Below are positions 1 through 6,939 of a stretch of 64,000 nucleotides of DNA, piece by piece. The translations under genes and the position numbers were made by a program. The stretch spans positions 74,518-138,517 of the forward strand of contig CAINOH010000023.1 of assembly GCA_903851445.1 (NCBI GenBank), read 5' to 3'. Origin of the DNA: an uncultured Microcaldota archaeon. Lineage in GTDB: Archaea; Micrarchaeota; Micrarchaeia; Norongarragalinales; CAINOH01. Numbering within the stretch: the first letter of the stretch is position 1; every line of letters begins with the position of its first letter. Below the pieces are notes generated by a model, which was given only the letters and a program-made list of their open reading frames with translations, did no database searches and was not told the origin of the DNA.

Positions 1-1491
1 ATAGGCGGGTATCGAGGGGAGCATCATCCAATAGCCGTTGTTGTCCTGGATGAATGCGGCGCCCGCTGCGGCCACCACGCCGGTTGTGCCCGCAAGCTCC
101 GCAAGCGCGATGTGGATTATCGAACGGTTTATGGTCAGGTTTCCCGACGAGTAACGGAACGCCTTGGCAACCCCGCTGACAACCTCCACGAACGGCCCGG
201 TCCACGTGCCGGCCGCGCTGTACTGCATGGTGCTGTTCTGGATGTTCAGGTTGAGCGTGTCGTAAGTCTCGTTCGTCGTCACAAGCCCCTTGTACGCAAG
301 CGCGAACGCGGGCTCGCCCGGGATTATGGTCATCGAGTCGTTTTCCAAAAGCTTGTCCCCTGGCCGGGGGTTGGGGAAGGTTGAATACACCAGTATCCTG
401 CTGATTGCGGAGGAGTTGCCTATTGTTGTGCTTGTGATGTCAGCTGACCAGTACAGGTTGGCAACCGAGTCAAGGGGCAGGTTCTTTTTAAGGGTCAGCA
501 CGGTTGACATCGCAGTCACGTCGGCCCGGGGGGTTGAGTTCGCGTCAAGGTACACGCGGTTGACGCGCATCGTGATTCCGCTGACATTGACCTGGTTGCC
601 GGTCAGAAGCTGCGCGGCCATACTGTTGCCGGTCGGGGTCTCGACTGCGAAGTCCGTAAGCTTGGGGACGTCCAGCACCGCACCGGCCATTGAGAACCCG
701 GTCAGCGTGGCACTGGAATTCGAACCGATCCACAGCACGTCGCCGGCTTTCATGCCCTTTGCGCTTGACAGGACCTTCCCGAGCATTATCGAGGTGATGT
801 TGTCGCCATTGGCGGTATAGCCAAGCACGAGCCAGTCTGAACCCAGCATGTGTATCACGGTGTTCGTCTCGATGCGGTCGTCCACCGGGCAGCCGGCCGT
901 GTTGTTCGCGGTGTACCAGCACATCGGGAGCGCGCCGGAAAATGACATCGCGTAGGATGCGCGCGGCCTTTCCGCAATCACCGAATAACCGGAGTTCTCG
1001 TCGTAGCGCAGGAACGCGCCAAAGTGCAGCGTCTGCGACTCGGTCACGTCGACTCCGCGGCTGTTTGCGATGCTTACCCTCGGAAGGGCGGAAATCTGGC
1101 CGGAACCGACCGTGAATGCTACGCCGGTGTCGGTGCCTCCATCGTACACTGTGCCGCTTGTGGAACGCTCTCCGTGGTTGTCAAGGTAATCGTTGATGTA
1201 CGTGTTGAAGGTGTAGTTGACTATCGGGGTCGGTGAGGCAGCAGGCGGCCTTGGCACGGGCGTGGGCGAGGGGGTTGGCGTTGGAGAAGGCGTTGGCTTG
1301 GGAGTAGACGAAGGCCGGGCCGTGGGACTTGGTGACAAAGTCGGGGACGGCGAATGGATTACAACAGCGGAAGGGTGCACCGAAGGCGCGACAGTGGATT
1401 CTGCCGGGTTGTCCGAGAATTCTATGCACCCCGCAAGCAGGGATGCCGATGCGAAGATTAAAACGAGTGCAAAAAGCCTGCGCGAATCCAT
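1..1491 (-). CDS. Lipoprotein with PSP stalk and S-layer-like region (C-terminus outside window)
   Basis: The frame is open from an ATG at 1491 to the window edge (497 codons seen), so the C-terminus is missing. Residues 1-21 form a signal peptide ending in the lipobox LLAGC, so the mature protein should be lipid-anchored at Cys on the outer face of the membrane. Residues about 33-75 are a low-complexity Pro/Ser/Thr stalk (SPSPTLSPSPT, KPTPSPTPTPSPT). After it comes a globular region with segments such as VIHMLGSDWLVLGY and GEPAFALAYKGL that resemble archaeal S-layer proteins; this is resemblance by eye, not a search. Asn sequons (NVS, NIT, NET) fit an exposed, glycosylated protein. A TATA-like element lies about 35 nt upstream of the start. 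Surface-layer or cell-wall role is inference. Confidence 0.75.
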   Translation of the reverse strand, partial: MDSRRLFALVLIFASASLLAGCIEFSDNPAESTVAPSVHPSAVVIHSPSPTLSPSPTARPSSTPKPTPSPTPTPSPTPVPRPPAASPTPIVNYTFNTYINDYLDNHGERSTSGTVYDGGTDTGVAFTVGSGQISALPRVSIANSRGVDVTESQTLHFGAFLRYDENSGYSVIAERPRASYAMSFSGALPMCWYTANNTAGCPVDDRIETNTVIHMLGSDWLVLGYTANGDNITSIMLGKVLSSAKGMKAGDVLWIGSNSSATLTGFSMAGAVLDVPKLTDFAVETPTGNSMAAQLLTGNQVNVSGITMRVNRVYLDANSTPRADVTAMSTVLTLKKNLPLDSVANLYWSADITSTTIGNSSAISRILVYSTFPNPRPGDKLLENDSMTIIPGEPAFALAYKGLVTTNETYDTLNLNIQNSTMQYSAAGTWTGPFVEVVSGVAKAFRYSSGNLTINRSIIHIALAELAGTTGVVAAAGAAFIQDNNGYWMMLPSIPAY

Positions 1492-1524
1492 TTCGTTTCC
1501 CTTAGGAGCAATAACACCAAGCCG

Positions 1525-1533
1525 ATATATAAA
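1525..1533 (-). promoter_or_regulatory. TATA box of the lipoprotein gene
   Basis: The minus strand reads TTTATATAT about 35 nt before the ATG at 1491, the usual archaeal spacing for a transcript with a very short leader. Confidence 0.55.
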
Positions 1534-1589
1534 GAGTAGAAGAAAGACTGGCGGGTTTGCACTGAAGGCCGAACAATACCCAGAAGAAA

Positions 1590-1612
1590 GAAAAATAAAA
1601 AAAAAGAGTTTG
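1590..1612 (-). terminator. Poly-T terminator after the zinc-ribbon gene
   Basis: Downstream of the stop at 1654 the minus strand carries runs of T (a nine-T run, then ATTTTTC), typical of archaeal intrinsic termination. Confidence 0.5.
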
Positions 1613-1653
1613 GGGGGTTTGGCCCCCTTAGGACCCTAGGTCCGGCTGCCTGC

Positions 1654-1836
1654 TTAATAGCGGGGCCTGTCGTTCCTGGGTGCCCTGTGCTTTGGAAGGC
1701 AGTCGGAACAATAGACCGGCCTGCCTTCTGTCGGCTGGAATGGAACTTCGCATTCCTTGCCGCAATCAGCGCAAACTGCCTTGTACATTGTGCGTGGCCC
1801 GAAGCTACGTCGGTCGCCACCATCTCTAAATCCCAT
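1654..1836 (-). CDS. Small zinc-ribbon protein, CxxC-x17-CxxC type
   Basis: A 60-aa protein with Cys22, Cys25, Cys43 and Cys46. The 17-residue gap between the two CxxC pairs matches the CxxC-x17-CxxC zinc-binding family that is common in candidate-phyla bacteria and DPANN archaea. The core (MYKAVCADCGKEC, then GRPVYCSDCLPKH) is flanked by short Arg/Lys-rich tails (GDRRSFGPR, RAPRNDRPRY), which suggests nucleic-acid or ribosome contact; function is not established for the family. It is transcribed alone, between the lipoprotein gene and fba, and is followed by a T-rich terminator. A TATA-like GATAATTT sits about 30-35 nt upstream of the start. Confidence 0.8.
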   Translation of the reverse strand: MGFRDGGDRRSFGPRTMYKAVCADCGKECEVPFQPTEGRPVYCSDCLPKHRAPRNDRPRY

Positions 1837-1991
1837 TGTTTATTTTCACCTTGTTTTTTGCGGCAACTCAAATTATCGTGGCTAAAGCCTGAATGTGCCA
1901 AAACCAGATAACTAGAGCATTTTCCGTATGATATATTTTGGGGCTACTCGGTTAAAAAACTCGCCTAAAGCGGCTAAACTGGCCAAAACTG

Positions 1992-2019
1992 GTAAAAATA
2001 GGAAAAAGGAGCTGAAAAA
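1992..2019 (-). terminator. Terminator of the glpX-fba operon
   Basis: Just after the fba stop the minus strand has repeated T tracts (GATTTTTCAG, CTTTTTCC, ATTTTTACC), the first within a small CTGA/TCAG inverted repeat. Confidence 0.5.
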
Positions 2020-2961
2020 TCAGCGTCCGTACTTTGCCATCATCTCCTTGATCTGCTTGGTCATGGCGATGGCGTTCCTGTGGTCGCGCTGCCACATGTT
2101 GCGGCCGAATATGATTCCGGTCACCCCGCCCTTCATCACATTCTCAAGCTTCTTTACAAGGTCGGCGTCGCCCATCTTCTCCCCGCCGGAGATGAGCACC
2201 AGGGTCTTCCCGGCTGACTCGACTATGCGCTTTACGCGCTCCTCGTCCGACGCGGCCTCGAGCGCGAGGTACTGCTTGTAGTCGTCGTCCTTGCTGCAGA
2301 GCTTTTCGTAGTCCGCAAGCTTTTCGGGCTTGACCTTCTTCGGGATGTTGAGCTTTACAATGTCAGCGCCAAGCTCGTTTGCGACCCTGGCTGCATAGTC
2401 AACAGCATAGAGGGAAGTCTGGCCGCCCTTCTTGTCTATTGCCTCGCCTCTTGGGTAGGACCAGACGATGAGGGGCATGCCGAACCTTTCGCACTCGGCG
2501 CGCACTTGGTTCAACTGCGCGATGTCGCGGTCCTGCGCAGGAGAGCCCGTGTAGAGCGTGTATCCGACTGCGTCAGCGCCAAGCGCAACCGCATCCTCAA
2601 CAGTGCCTGTAAGTGGCGAGAACGCCTGTGCGTCTGACGGGATGGTGGTCTTGCCGTTGAGCTTGAGCACCAGCGGCACTTCGCCTGCGTAGTCCTTCAT
2701 GTACTTCTTTGCAAGGCCGATGTGGATTGCAACGGCGGAGTAGCCGCCCTCGGCTGCGAGCTTCATCACGTAATCCGGGTTCTTGCTTGCCGGGTTCGGG
2801 AAGAAATCCACAGGGCCGTGCTCGAGCCCCTGGTCGTAGGGGAGAATCATCAGCGTGCCGTTCTTCGGGCCGTGTTCGTAAAGCAACCTGTGCAGCCGGG
2901 TGCGCTTGCCCAGGCTCAAGTCGAGGTCTTTTAGCGCCGGAACCTTGTATTCTGCTGCCAT
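2020..2961 (-). CDS. fba: Fructose-bisphosphate aldolase, archaeal class I (DhnA family)
   Basis: 313 aa. Cleaves fructose 1,6-bisphosphate to dihydroxyacetone phosphate and glyceraldehyde 3-phosphate, or runs in reverse in gluconeogenesis, in the cytoplasm by a Schiff-base mechanism. The TIM-barrel family is recognisable from PYDQGLEHGP (41-50), the strand ADIVKLNIP carrying the likely Schiff-base Lys203, and the phosphate-binding LISGGEK loop near residue 257. Length is slightly above the usual 265-300 aa. It follows glpX by 64 nt in the same direction; the minus strand between them has a strong Shine-Dalgarno sequence (GGAGGT) about 13 nt before the ATG, so this internal operon gene appears SD-initiated while many lead genes here look leaderless. 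Confidence 0.93.
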   Translation of the reverse strand: MAAEYKVPALKDLDLSLGKRTRLHRLLYEHGPKNGTLMILPYDQGLEHGPVDFFPNPASKNPDYVMKLAAEGGYSAVAIHIGLAKKYMKDYAGEVPLVLKLNGKTTIPSDAQAFSPLTGTVEDAVALGADAVGYTLYTGSPAQDRDIAQLNQVRAECERFGMPLIVWSYPRGEAIDKKGGQTSLYAVDYAARVANELGADIVKLNIPKKVKPEKLADYEKLCSKDDDYKQYLALEAASDEERVKRIVESAGKTLVLISGGEKMGDADLVKKLENVMKGGVTGIIFGRNMWQRDHRNAIAMTKQIKEMMAKYGR

Positions 2962-3025
2962 CTGTCAAAACCTACCTCCAAAAACCGTTTGGAAAAAACC
3001 CTAATCTTTCACCAAGGCAGGGCTT

Positions 3026-4039
3026 TTATTTGGCCGCCTTTGGCTTTGCGTTGTGCTTGTTGTCCTCCTTTATCTTGTGCCACCACTCGTCAGCAGTGCT
3101 TTTGAAGTGGTGCTGGGACTCTATGAACCGCACCGTGCCTGACTGCGCGCGCATTGCAACCGAGCTTGTGACCGTGCCGTTGTCAGTAAAGCGCACTCCC
3201 TTGAGCAGCGGGCCGTCGGTCACGCCTGTTGCCACGAACATCGACTTGTCGCCATGCACCAGGTCGTCAAGCTTCAACACCCTGTCCGGGTCGCCTATTC
3301 CCATGTTGATTGCGCGCTCGCGCTCCTCCGGCTTCCTATACTTGAGGATTCCCTGCATGTCTCCATCCAGGGTCTTGAGCGCAGCAGCTGCAAGCACGCC
3401 CTCAGGCGCGCCGCCAATCCCAAGGAGCATGTCGATTCCGGAGTAGTCGAATACTGTCGAAATGGCTGCGGATACGTCGCCGTCGCCTATGAGCCTGATT
3501 CGCGAGCCTGCGTGGCGCACCTGGTGGATGAGGTCCTTGTGCCTGTCGCGCTCAAGGATGATTACCGTGAGTTCCTCCGGGTCCTTGTCAAGCTTGTCAG
3601 CAACAGCATAGATGTTGTCCTGCACGCTCGCGTTGATGTCAATTGCGCCCTTGGCCTTCGGTCCAACTGCAATCTTGTCCATATACGTGTCAGGCGCCTT
3701 GAGGAGCGTGCCCTTCGGGCCTGCTGCCATCACTGCAATGGCGTTGATTCCTCCCTTTGCGCAGATGTTGGTGCCCTCAAGGGGGTCAACTGCGATGTCA
3801 AGCTCCCTTCCCTTGCCGCTTCCCACGCTCTCGCCGATGTAGAGCATGGGCGCCTCGTCGCGCTCGCCCTCGCCGATTACGATTTCGCCCTTGAACTCAA
3901 GCGAGTTGAACGCGTCGCGCATCGCGGTCACCGCAGCCTGGTCAGCAGCCATGTTGTCTCCCCTGCCTACCCAGTGCGCTGAAGCGTATGCAGCTGCCTC
4001 GGTCACGCGCACGAAGTCCAGAGCCAAGTTATGGTCCAT
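3026..4039 (-). CDS. glpX: Fructose-1,6-bisphosphatase class II (GlpX type)
   Basis: 337 aa, the full length of the family. Hydrolyses fructose 1,6-bisphosphate to fructose 6-phosphate, the committing step of gluconeogenesis. Family motifs are GEGERDEAPML (56-66, metal binding), VDPLEGT (84-90, catalytic and metal) and GIGGAPEG around 208-215. It is the first gene of a two-gene operon with fba, so transcription couples both steps that make hexose phosphate. The start has an SD-like AGGAGAG about 7-13 nt upstream. Many archaea instead use the bifunctional type V FBP aldolase/phosphatase; no such gene is in this window. The C-terminal tail is Lys/Ala rich (NKHNAKPKAAK). Confidence 0.93.
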   Translation of the reverse strand: MDHNLALDFVRVTEAAAYASAHWVGRGDNMAADQAAVTAMRDAFNSLEFKGEIVIGEGERDEAPMLYIGESVGSGKGRELDIAVDPLEGTNICAKGGINAIAVMAAGPKGTLLKAPDTYMDKIAVGPKAKGAIDINASVQDNIYAVADKLDKDPEELTVIILERDRHKDLIHQVRHAGSRIRLIGDGDVSAAISTVFDYSGIDMLLGIGGAPEGVLAAAALKTLDGDMQGILKYRKPEERERAINMGIGDPDRVLKLDDLVHGDKSMFVATGVTDGPLLKGVRFTDNGTVTSSVAMRAQSGTVRFIESQHHFKSTADEWWHKIKEDNKHNAKPKAAK

Positions 4040-4378
4040 TTAGTATGCACTCTCCTGTTTGCATTCAGATTGATGCGCAAAGACGGTATGCAAGGATTTG
4101 TGGGAATGAGAAAGAGGGCGTTTTTGGCGTCCAAGCCACTTAGCTGTTTCGGGTTACCCCCGTCCGGTTGGAGCCCTCGGTCCCTCCTCCCCTTCCACTC
4201 TGTTCGGTTTTCTTATGGATGTCTTCCCTTCGCCTGCGGGACGCCATCTGGCCGCCCCGACATAGGCAAAAGTATGAAGAAGTATGAATTATTAAAGGTT
4301 TTCTTTATACGCCCCAAACTTCGGGTATTACGTCGTATGAAGGTTTTTTATTGCCCCGCTGTGCCATACTCATTTAGG
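4040..4378. other. Intergenic region between glpX and the RHH-nucleotidyltransferase gene
   Basis: 339 bases without a convincing gene. It holds the two divergent promoters, several copies of the word GTATG (4042, 4087, 4272, 4282, 4335, and inverted CATAC at 4365), TATA-like stretches near 4303-4310 and 4343-4351, and a GC-rich block at about 4126-4260 whose ends (GGCGTCC at 4126, GGACGCC at 4239) can pair. An open frame continues upstream of 4379 but its translation looks non-coding, so it was not used. Confidence 0.5.
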
Positions 4379-5236
4379 ATGGAAAGGATAACAATCACAA
4401 TCGACGACACCTTGCTACGCCAGATTGACAACACCATTGACGGCCACGAGGTCAAGAACCGCTCCCACGCAATAGACCGCATCCTCAAGAAGGCCCTATC
4501 ATCAACCCTTGCGCGCCAGGCCGTTGTGCTTGCAGGCGGGAGCGACGACAGGCTCGCCCTGCCCTCCGGAAAGACAATCAAGCCCCTTTTGGAGGTCGGC
4601 GGCAAGCCGGTCATCGAGCACATCATCGGCCACTTCAAGCGCTACGGAATAGACGAGGCCATCATCTGCCTCTCGATGCAGGGCGAAGGGATGAAGGCCA
4701 AGCTGCAGGAAGGCAAATCCATTGGCATGAAAATCAACTACCTGTGGGAGAACTCGCCATCGGGAAGCGCAGGCGGCCTGCTGCTTGCAAAGCCCCTGGT
4801 AAAGGACACTTTCATACTCAGCTACGCGGACGTCCTGTATGACGAGCTTGACATCTCCGACATGATTCGGTTCCACAAGGCAAACAAGGCCCTGTGCACC
4901 CTTGCGCTTGCGAACGTGCGCGACGCGAAGAACTACGGGGTCGCCAAGATGCGCGGAAGCCAAATCATCGACTTTTCGGAGAAGCCCGACGCCACCTCAA
5001 GCAACCTGGTCAACGCGGGTATAGCGATTTGCGAGCCCGAGATATTCGACTTTTACAAGAGCGGCATAAAGAGCTTCGAATCCGACCTCTTGCCCCTGAT
5101 TGCCGAAAAGCAGAAGCTCTTCGGCTACGTCTATTCGGGCCCGTGGTTCGAGTTGGGTTCGCAGACACAGGTTGACGCAGCCAAGAAGTACTACTCGCCA
5201 AAGAAGGAAGACGCTGCGGAAGAGAAGAAGGGCTGA
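4379..5236 (+). CDS. Ribbon-helix-helix domain fused to a sugar-phosphate nucleotidyltransferase
   Basis: 285 aa. Residues 1-42 (RITITIDDTLLRQIDN, then NRSHAIDRILKKAL) are a ribbon-helix-helix DNA-binding domain of the CopG/Arc type. Residues about 47-245 are a nucleotidyltransferase of the glucose-1-phosphate thymidylyltransferase / mannose-1-phosphate guanylyltransferase fold: LAGGSDDRL (51-59) stands where LAGGxGTRL is usual, followed by IKPLLEVGGKPVIEHII, SPSGSAGGLLLAK, SYADVLYDEL and FSEKP. It should make an NDP-sugar from a sugar 1-phosphate; base and sugar are unknown. The G-T of the signature loop is replaced by D-D, which may change specificity. The ATG at 4379 was chosen because it begins the first RHH strand and lies about 30 nt after a T/A-rich element. 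The fusion could couple sugar activation to transcription; that is inference. Confidence 0.85.
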   Translation: MERITITIDDTLLRQIDNTIDGHEVKNRSHAIDRILKKALSSTLARQAVVLAGGSDDRLALPSGKTIKPLLEVGGKPVIEHIIGHFKRYGIDEAIICLSMQGEGMKAKLQEGKSIGMKINYLWENSPSGSAGGLLLAKPLVKDTFILSYADVLYDELDISDMIRFHKANKALCTLALANVRDAKNYGVAKMRGSQIIDFSEKPDATSSNLVNAGIAICEPEIFDFYKSGIKSFESDLLPLIAEKQKLFGYVYSGPWFELGSQTQVDAAKKYYSPKKEDAAEEKKG

Positions 5237-5246
5237 AAAAACTTAA

Positions 5247-5654
5247 TCATCCCACGCGATAGCCGAACCTTTTTTCGTAGCCTTTGTGGTCGAACCATTC
5301 TAAAAGGATGGAAATGATTTCAATCCGGTTTCCAGCAATCGTATAGACCAGCCGCCAGCCTTTTGGCAGGTCGTACTTCCATAGGTTGCTGATGCCGTAT
5401 TCAGAAACGTATTTCTTGGGCCACAGCTTTCGTGGTATTTTTACTCCGCAGAAAGGATTTGCCTTCAGCTGTGCGATTGCAAAATCCAAGTTTTCCGCAA
5501 GGGCACGCTCTTCTGTTCTGCCTTGCTTGAGACTTTGATAGGCTCCGAACAGCTTCCGGTCAACAAACCTGACGCTTTTGACGCGGCCAGCAACAGCTAG
5601 GCCTCCACGCCTTGCCTCTTGGCTTTCTCCATCAGCTCTGGGTTCCACAGCCAC
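5247..5654 (-). CDS. RelE/ParE-like toxin
   Basis: Up to 135 aa. The core from about residue 26 (RVKSVRFVDRKLFGAYQSL) to the C-terminus (GWRLVYTIAGNRIEIISIL, FDHKGYEKRFG) has the order of elements of archaeal RelE/YafQ-like mRNA interferases: an N-terminal helical part, then a beta-sheet with basic residues and a terminal Lys/Tyr-rich segment. The likely partner is the gene directly upstream, overlapping by 58 nt; no ATG, GTG or TTG lies closer to the core, so either the overlap is real or a rare start is used. Residues 1-20 (many R, G, E) look non-conserved. Toxin activity is family knowledge, the antitoxin pairing inference. Confidence 0.7.
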   Translation of the reverse strand: MAVEPRADGESQEARRGGLAVAGRVKSVRFVDRKLFGAYQSLKQGRTEERALAENLDFAIAQLKANPFCGVKIPRKLWPKKYVSEYGISNLWKYDLPKGWRLVYTIAGNRIEIISILLEWFDHKGYEKRFGYRVG

Positions 5655-5893
5655 GTCACCGTCTTGTCCGGCTCTACGTGTATCTTGCCGGAATACTCAA
5701 GGTAGTCCAGTATCGTGGTGTATGTGGTCCATAACACTTTTTTAGGCAGCGCACGCCAGATTTCCGTTAAAGTCTTGTCGCTGCGGTTGTCGTAAAGCGC
5801 CTGCTCGACCATCAGCACGGTGTCGAGGCGCGGGTAGCGGTCGAGGTTGCGGGGCTTGAATTTGACAAAGGCATTGGCAGGCACATTAATCAC
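5597..5893 (-). CDS. Putative antitoxin partner of the RelE-like toxin
   Basis: 98 aa from a GTG at 5893, with a TATA-like stretch about 26-30 nt upstream that would give a leaderless mRNA. I do not recognise a named family. The predicted pattern (helix RLDTVLMVEQALYD, helix TLTEIWRALPKKV, helix TTYTTILDYLEYSGKI, then wing-like HVEPDKTVTWLWN) fits a winged-helix domain. It overlaps the RelE-like gene and shares an 88-bp divergent promoter region with the wHTH-MNT gene, so autoregulation as a toxin-antitoxin operon is plausible. A hypothetical transcription factor without antitoxin role is the alternative. Confidence 0.55.
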   Translation of the reverse strand: MINVPANAFVKFKPRNLDRYPRLDTVLMVEQALYDNRSDKTLTEIWRALPKKVLWTTYTTILDYLEYSGKIHVEPDKTVTWLWNPELMEKAKRQGVEA

Positions 5894-5940
5894 CTGATAA
5901 ATTAATCAGTGGATAAACTAATAAGCGTTGCCTTTGACCA

Positions 5941-5987
5941 ACTGTCACTTTTAAAAGACAGTCGTTACTAAAGAATAACATATGTTA
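5941..5987 (+). promoter_or_regulatory. Promoter and two palindromic operator candidates of the wHTH-MNT gene
   Basis: A perfect inverted repeat ACTGTC (5941-5946) / GACAGT (5957-5962) encloses the A/T core TTTTAAAA, which is at TATA-box distance from the ATG at 5982. A second perfect 12-bp palindrome, TAACATATGTTA (5976-5987), covers the start codon itself. Binding by the winged-helix domain of the encoded protein is inference. Confidence 0.5.
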
Positions 5988-6515
5988 CTTGAAAAAAACA
6001 GCATTATTGTTGCAGGCGTCCTCTGCACCGATCCGCTCCGGGGCTTCTTGCTGCGCGAGCTTTCCCGCAAGGCCGGACTTTCCACCACCGCAACAAAGTC
6101 CGCGCTTTCCGAGCTGTCCAAGGCAGGGATAGCGACTTCAAAGCCAAGCGGCCACGGCAACTATCCGACCTACTCGGCCAACCGCGACGACTTGCGCTTC
6201 CGCCGCTTCGCAAAGGCGCGCACGGTTGAGCTGCTGTACGAATCCGGGCTTTCCGAATACCTCCAAAACGAGTGCCAGCCAAGCGCAATCGTGCTCTTCG
6301 GCTCAGCCTCAAGGGGCGAGGACGTTGAAGGAAGCGACCTGGACATCTACGTCCAGGCCAAGGAAAGGAAGCTCGCCGGGCTTGAAAAGTTCGAGAAGGC
6401 GCTCGGCCGCAACATCCAAATCCTGTTCGAGGAGGACTTCCACAACACCGGAAAGGAGCTCCGCAACAACATAATAAACGGGACGATCATCAGGGGATAC
6501 CTGAAGGTATTCTGA
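5982..6515 (+). CDS. Winged-helix plus MNT nucleotidyltransferase antitoxin
   Basis: 177 aa. Residues about 15-65 are a winged helix-turn-helix (LRGFLLRELSRKAGLSTTATKSALSELSKAGI, split here as one helix set followed by a wing around GHGNYPTY). Residues about 98-177 are a minimal nucleotidyltransferase: IVLFGSASRGEDVEGSDLDI has GS at 107-108 and the metal-binding Asp119 and Asp121. In type VII toxin-antitoxin systems such MNT proteins neutralise a HEPN RNase by adding AMP. The HEPN gene starts on the base after this stop, so the two are translated as a pair. The N-terminal DNA-binding domain and the palindromes over its promoter and start codon point to autoregulation. A simple transcriptional regulator is less likely given the intact active site. 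Confidence 0.82.
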   Translation: MLLEKNSIIVAGVLCTDPLRGFLLRELSRKAGLSTTATKSALSELSKAGIATSKPSGHGNYPTYSANRDDLRFRRFAKARTVELLYESGLSEYLQNECQPSAIVLFGSASRGEDVEGSDLDIYVQAKERKLAGLEKFEKALGRNIQILFEEDFHNTGKELRNNIINGTIIRGYLKVF

Positions 6516-6908
6516 ATGGACGGATTGCTGAAAGTCTCCCCTGACGGCCAGAAGGCGGCCGCGCTGCGCGAGCGGGCGCTTGAGCATTATGTCCTTGCAA
6601 CAAGCGGAAAAGTGGAAAGCGACTCGATTAGGCTCACCCTTTTGTACACCGCTGCGGAGCAATACTGCCTTGCAATCCTCGCTGACAACGGCTACAAGAT
6701 AGACACTTCAAAGCCCGGCGGCCACCTTTCGCTGATAGAATACGTGCGGAGCGAAAAGGTCCTTTCGGAAGATGAAATCAGCACGCTTGACGAGATGCGG
6801 GCGATGCGCAACAAGGTAGACTATGCGGGAATGAGGGTTGCGGAGGACTACCTCAAACGCAAGGCGCGTGCAATAGAAAAAATGATTGCAAGGCTCGCAA
6901 AAGCTTAG
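6516..6908 (+). CDS. HEPN-domain protein, putative toxin of the HEPN/MNT pair
   Basis: 130 aa, all-helical. HEPN features are RLTLLYTAAEQYCLAILADNG (first helices), a conserved GGHLSLIEYV turn with His70, and the terminal motif RAMRNKVDYAG with Arg98-Asn99 and Tyr103. The classical RNase motif is R-x4-6-H; here the His is absent and Tyr takes its place, as in the second HEPN protein of this window (RNDANYRG). The gene starts immediately after the wHTH-MNT stop. Family knowledge suggests an RNase toxin held inactive by AMPylation on Tyr; the missing His makes activity uncertain. A poly-T stretch (CTTTTTGCTCTTATT) follows at 6920. Confidence 0.78.
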   Translation: MDGLLKVSPDGQKAAALRERALEHYVLATSGKVESDSIRLTLLYTAAEQYCLAILADNGYKIDTSKPGGHLSLIEYVRSEKVLSEDEISTLDEMRAMRNKVDYAGMRVAEDYLKRKARAIEKMIARLAKA

Positions 6909-6939
6909 GCGCCTCACGTCCTTTTTGCTCTTATTGCAC

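Noticed and set aside
4126-4245. 5S rRNA candidate (120 nt with closing stem)
   Set aside because: The conserved 5S loop sequences are absent on both strands, so only a generic structured-RNA suspicion is kept.
4031-4378. In-frame upstream extension of the RHH-nucleotidyltransferase gene
   Set aside because: The 116 extra residues have no conserved pattern, overlap glpX and contain the promoter elements; the RHH domain begins at the ATG at 4379.
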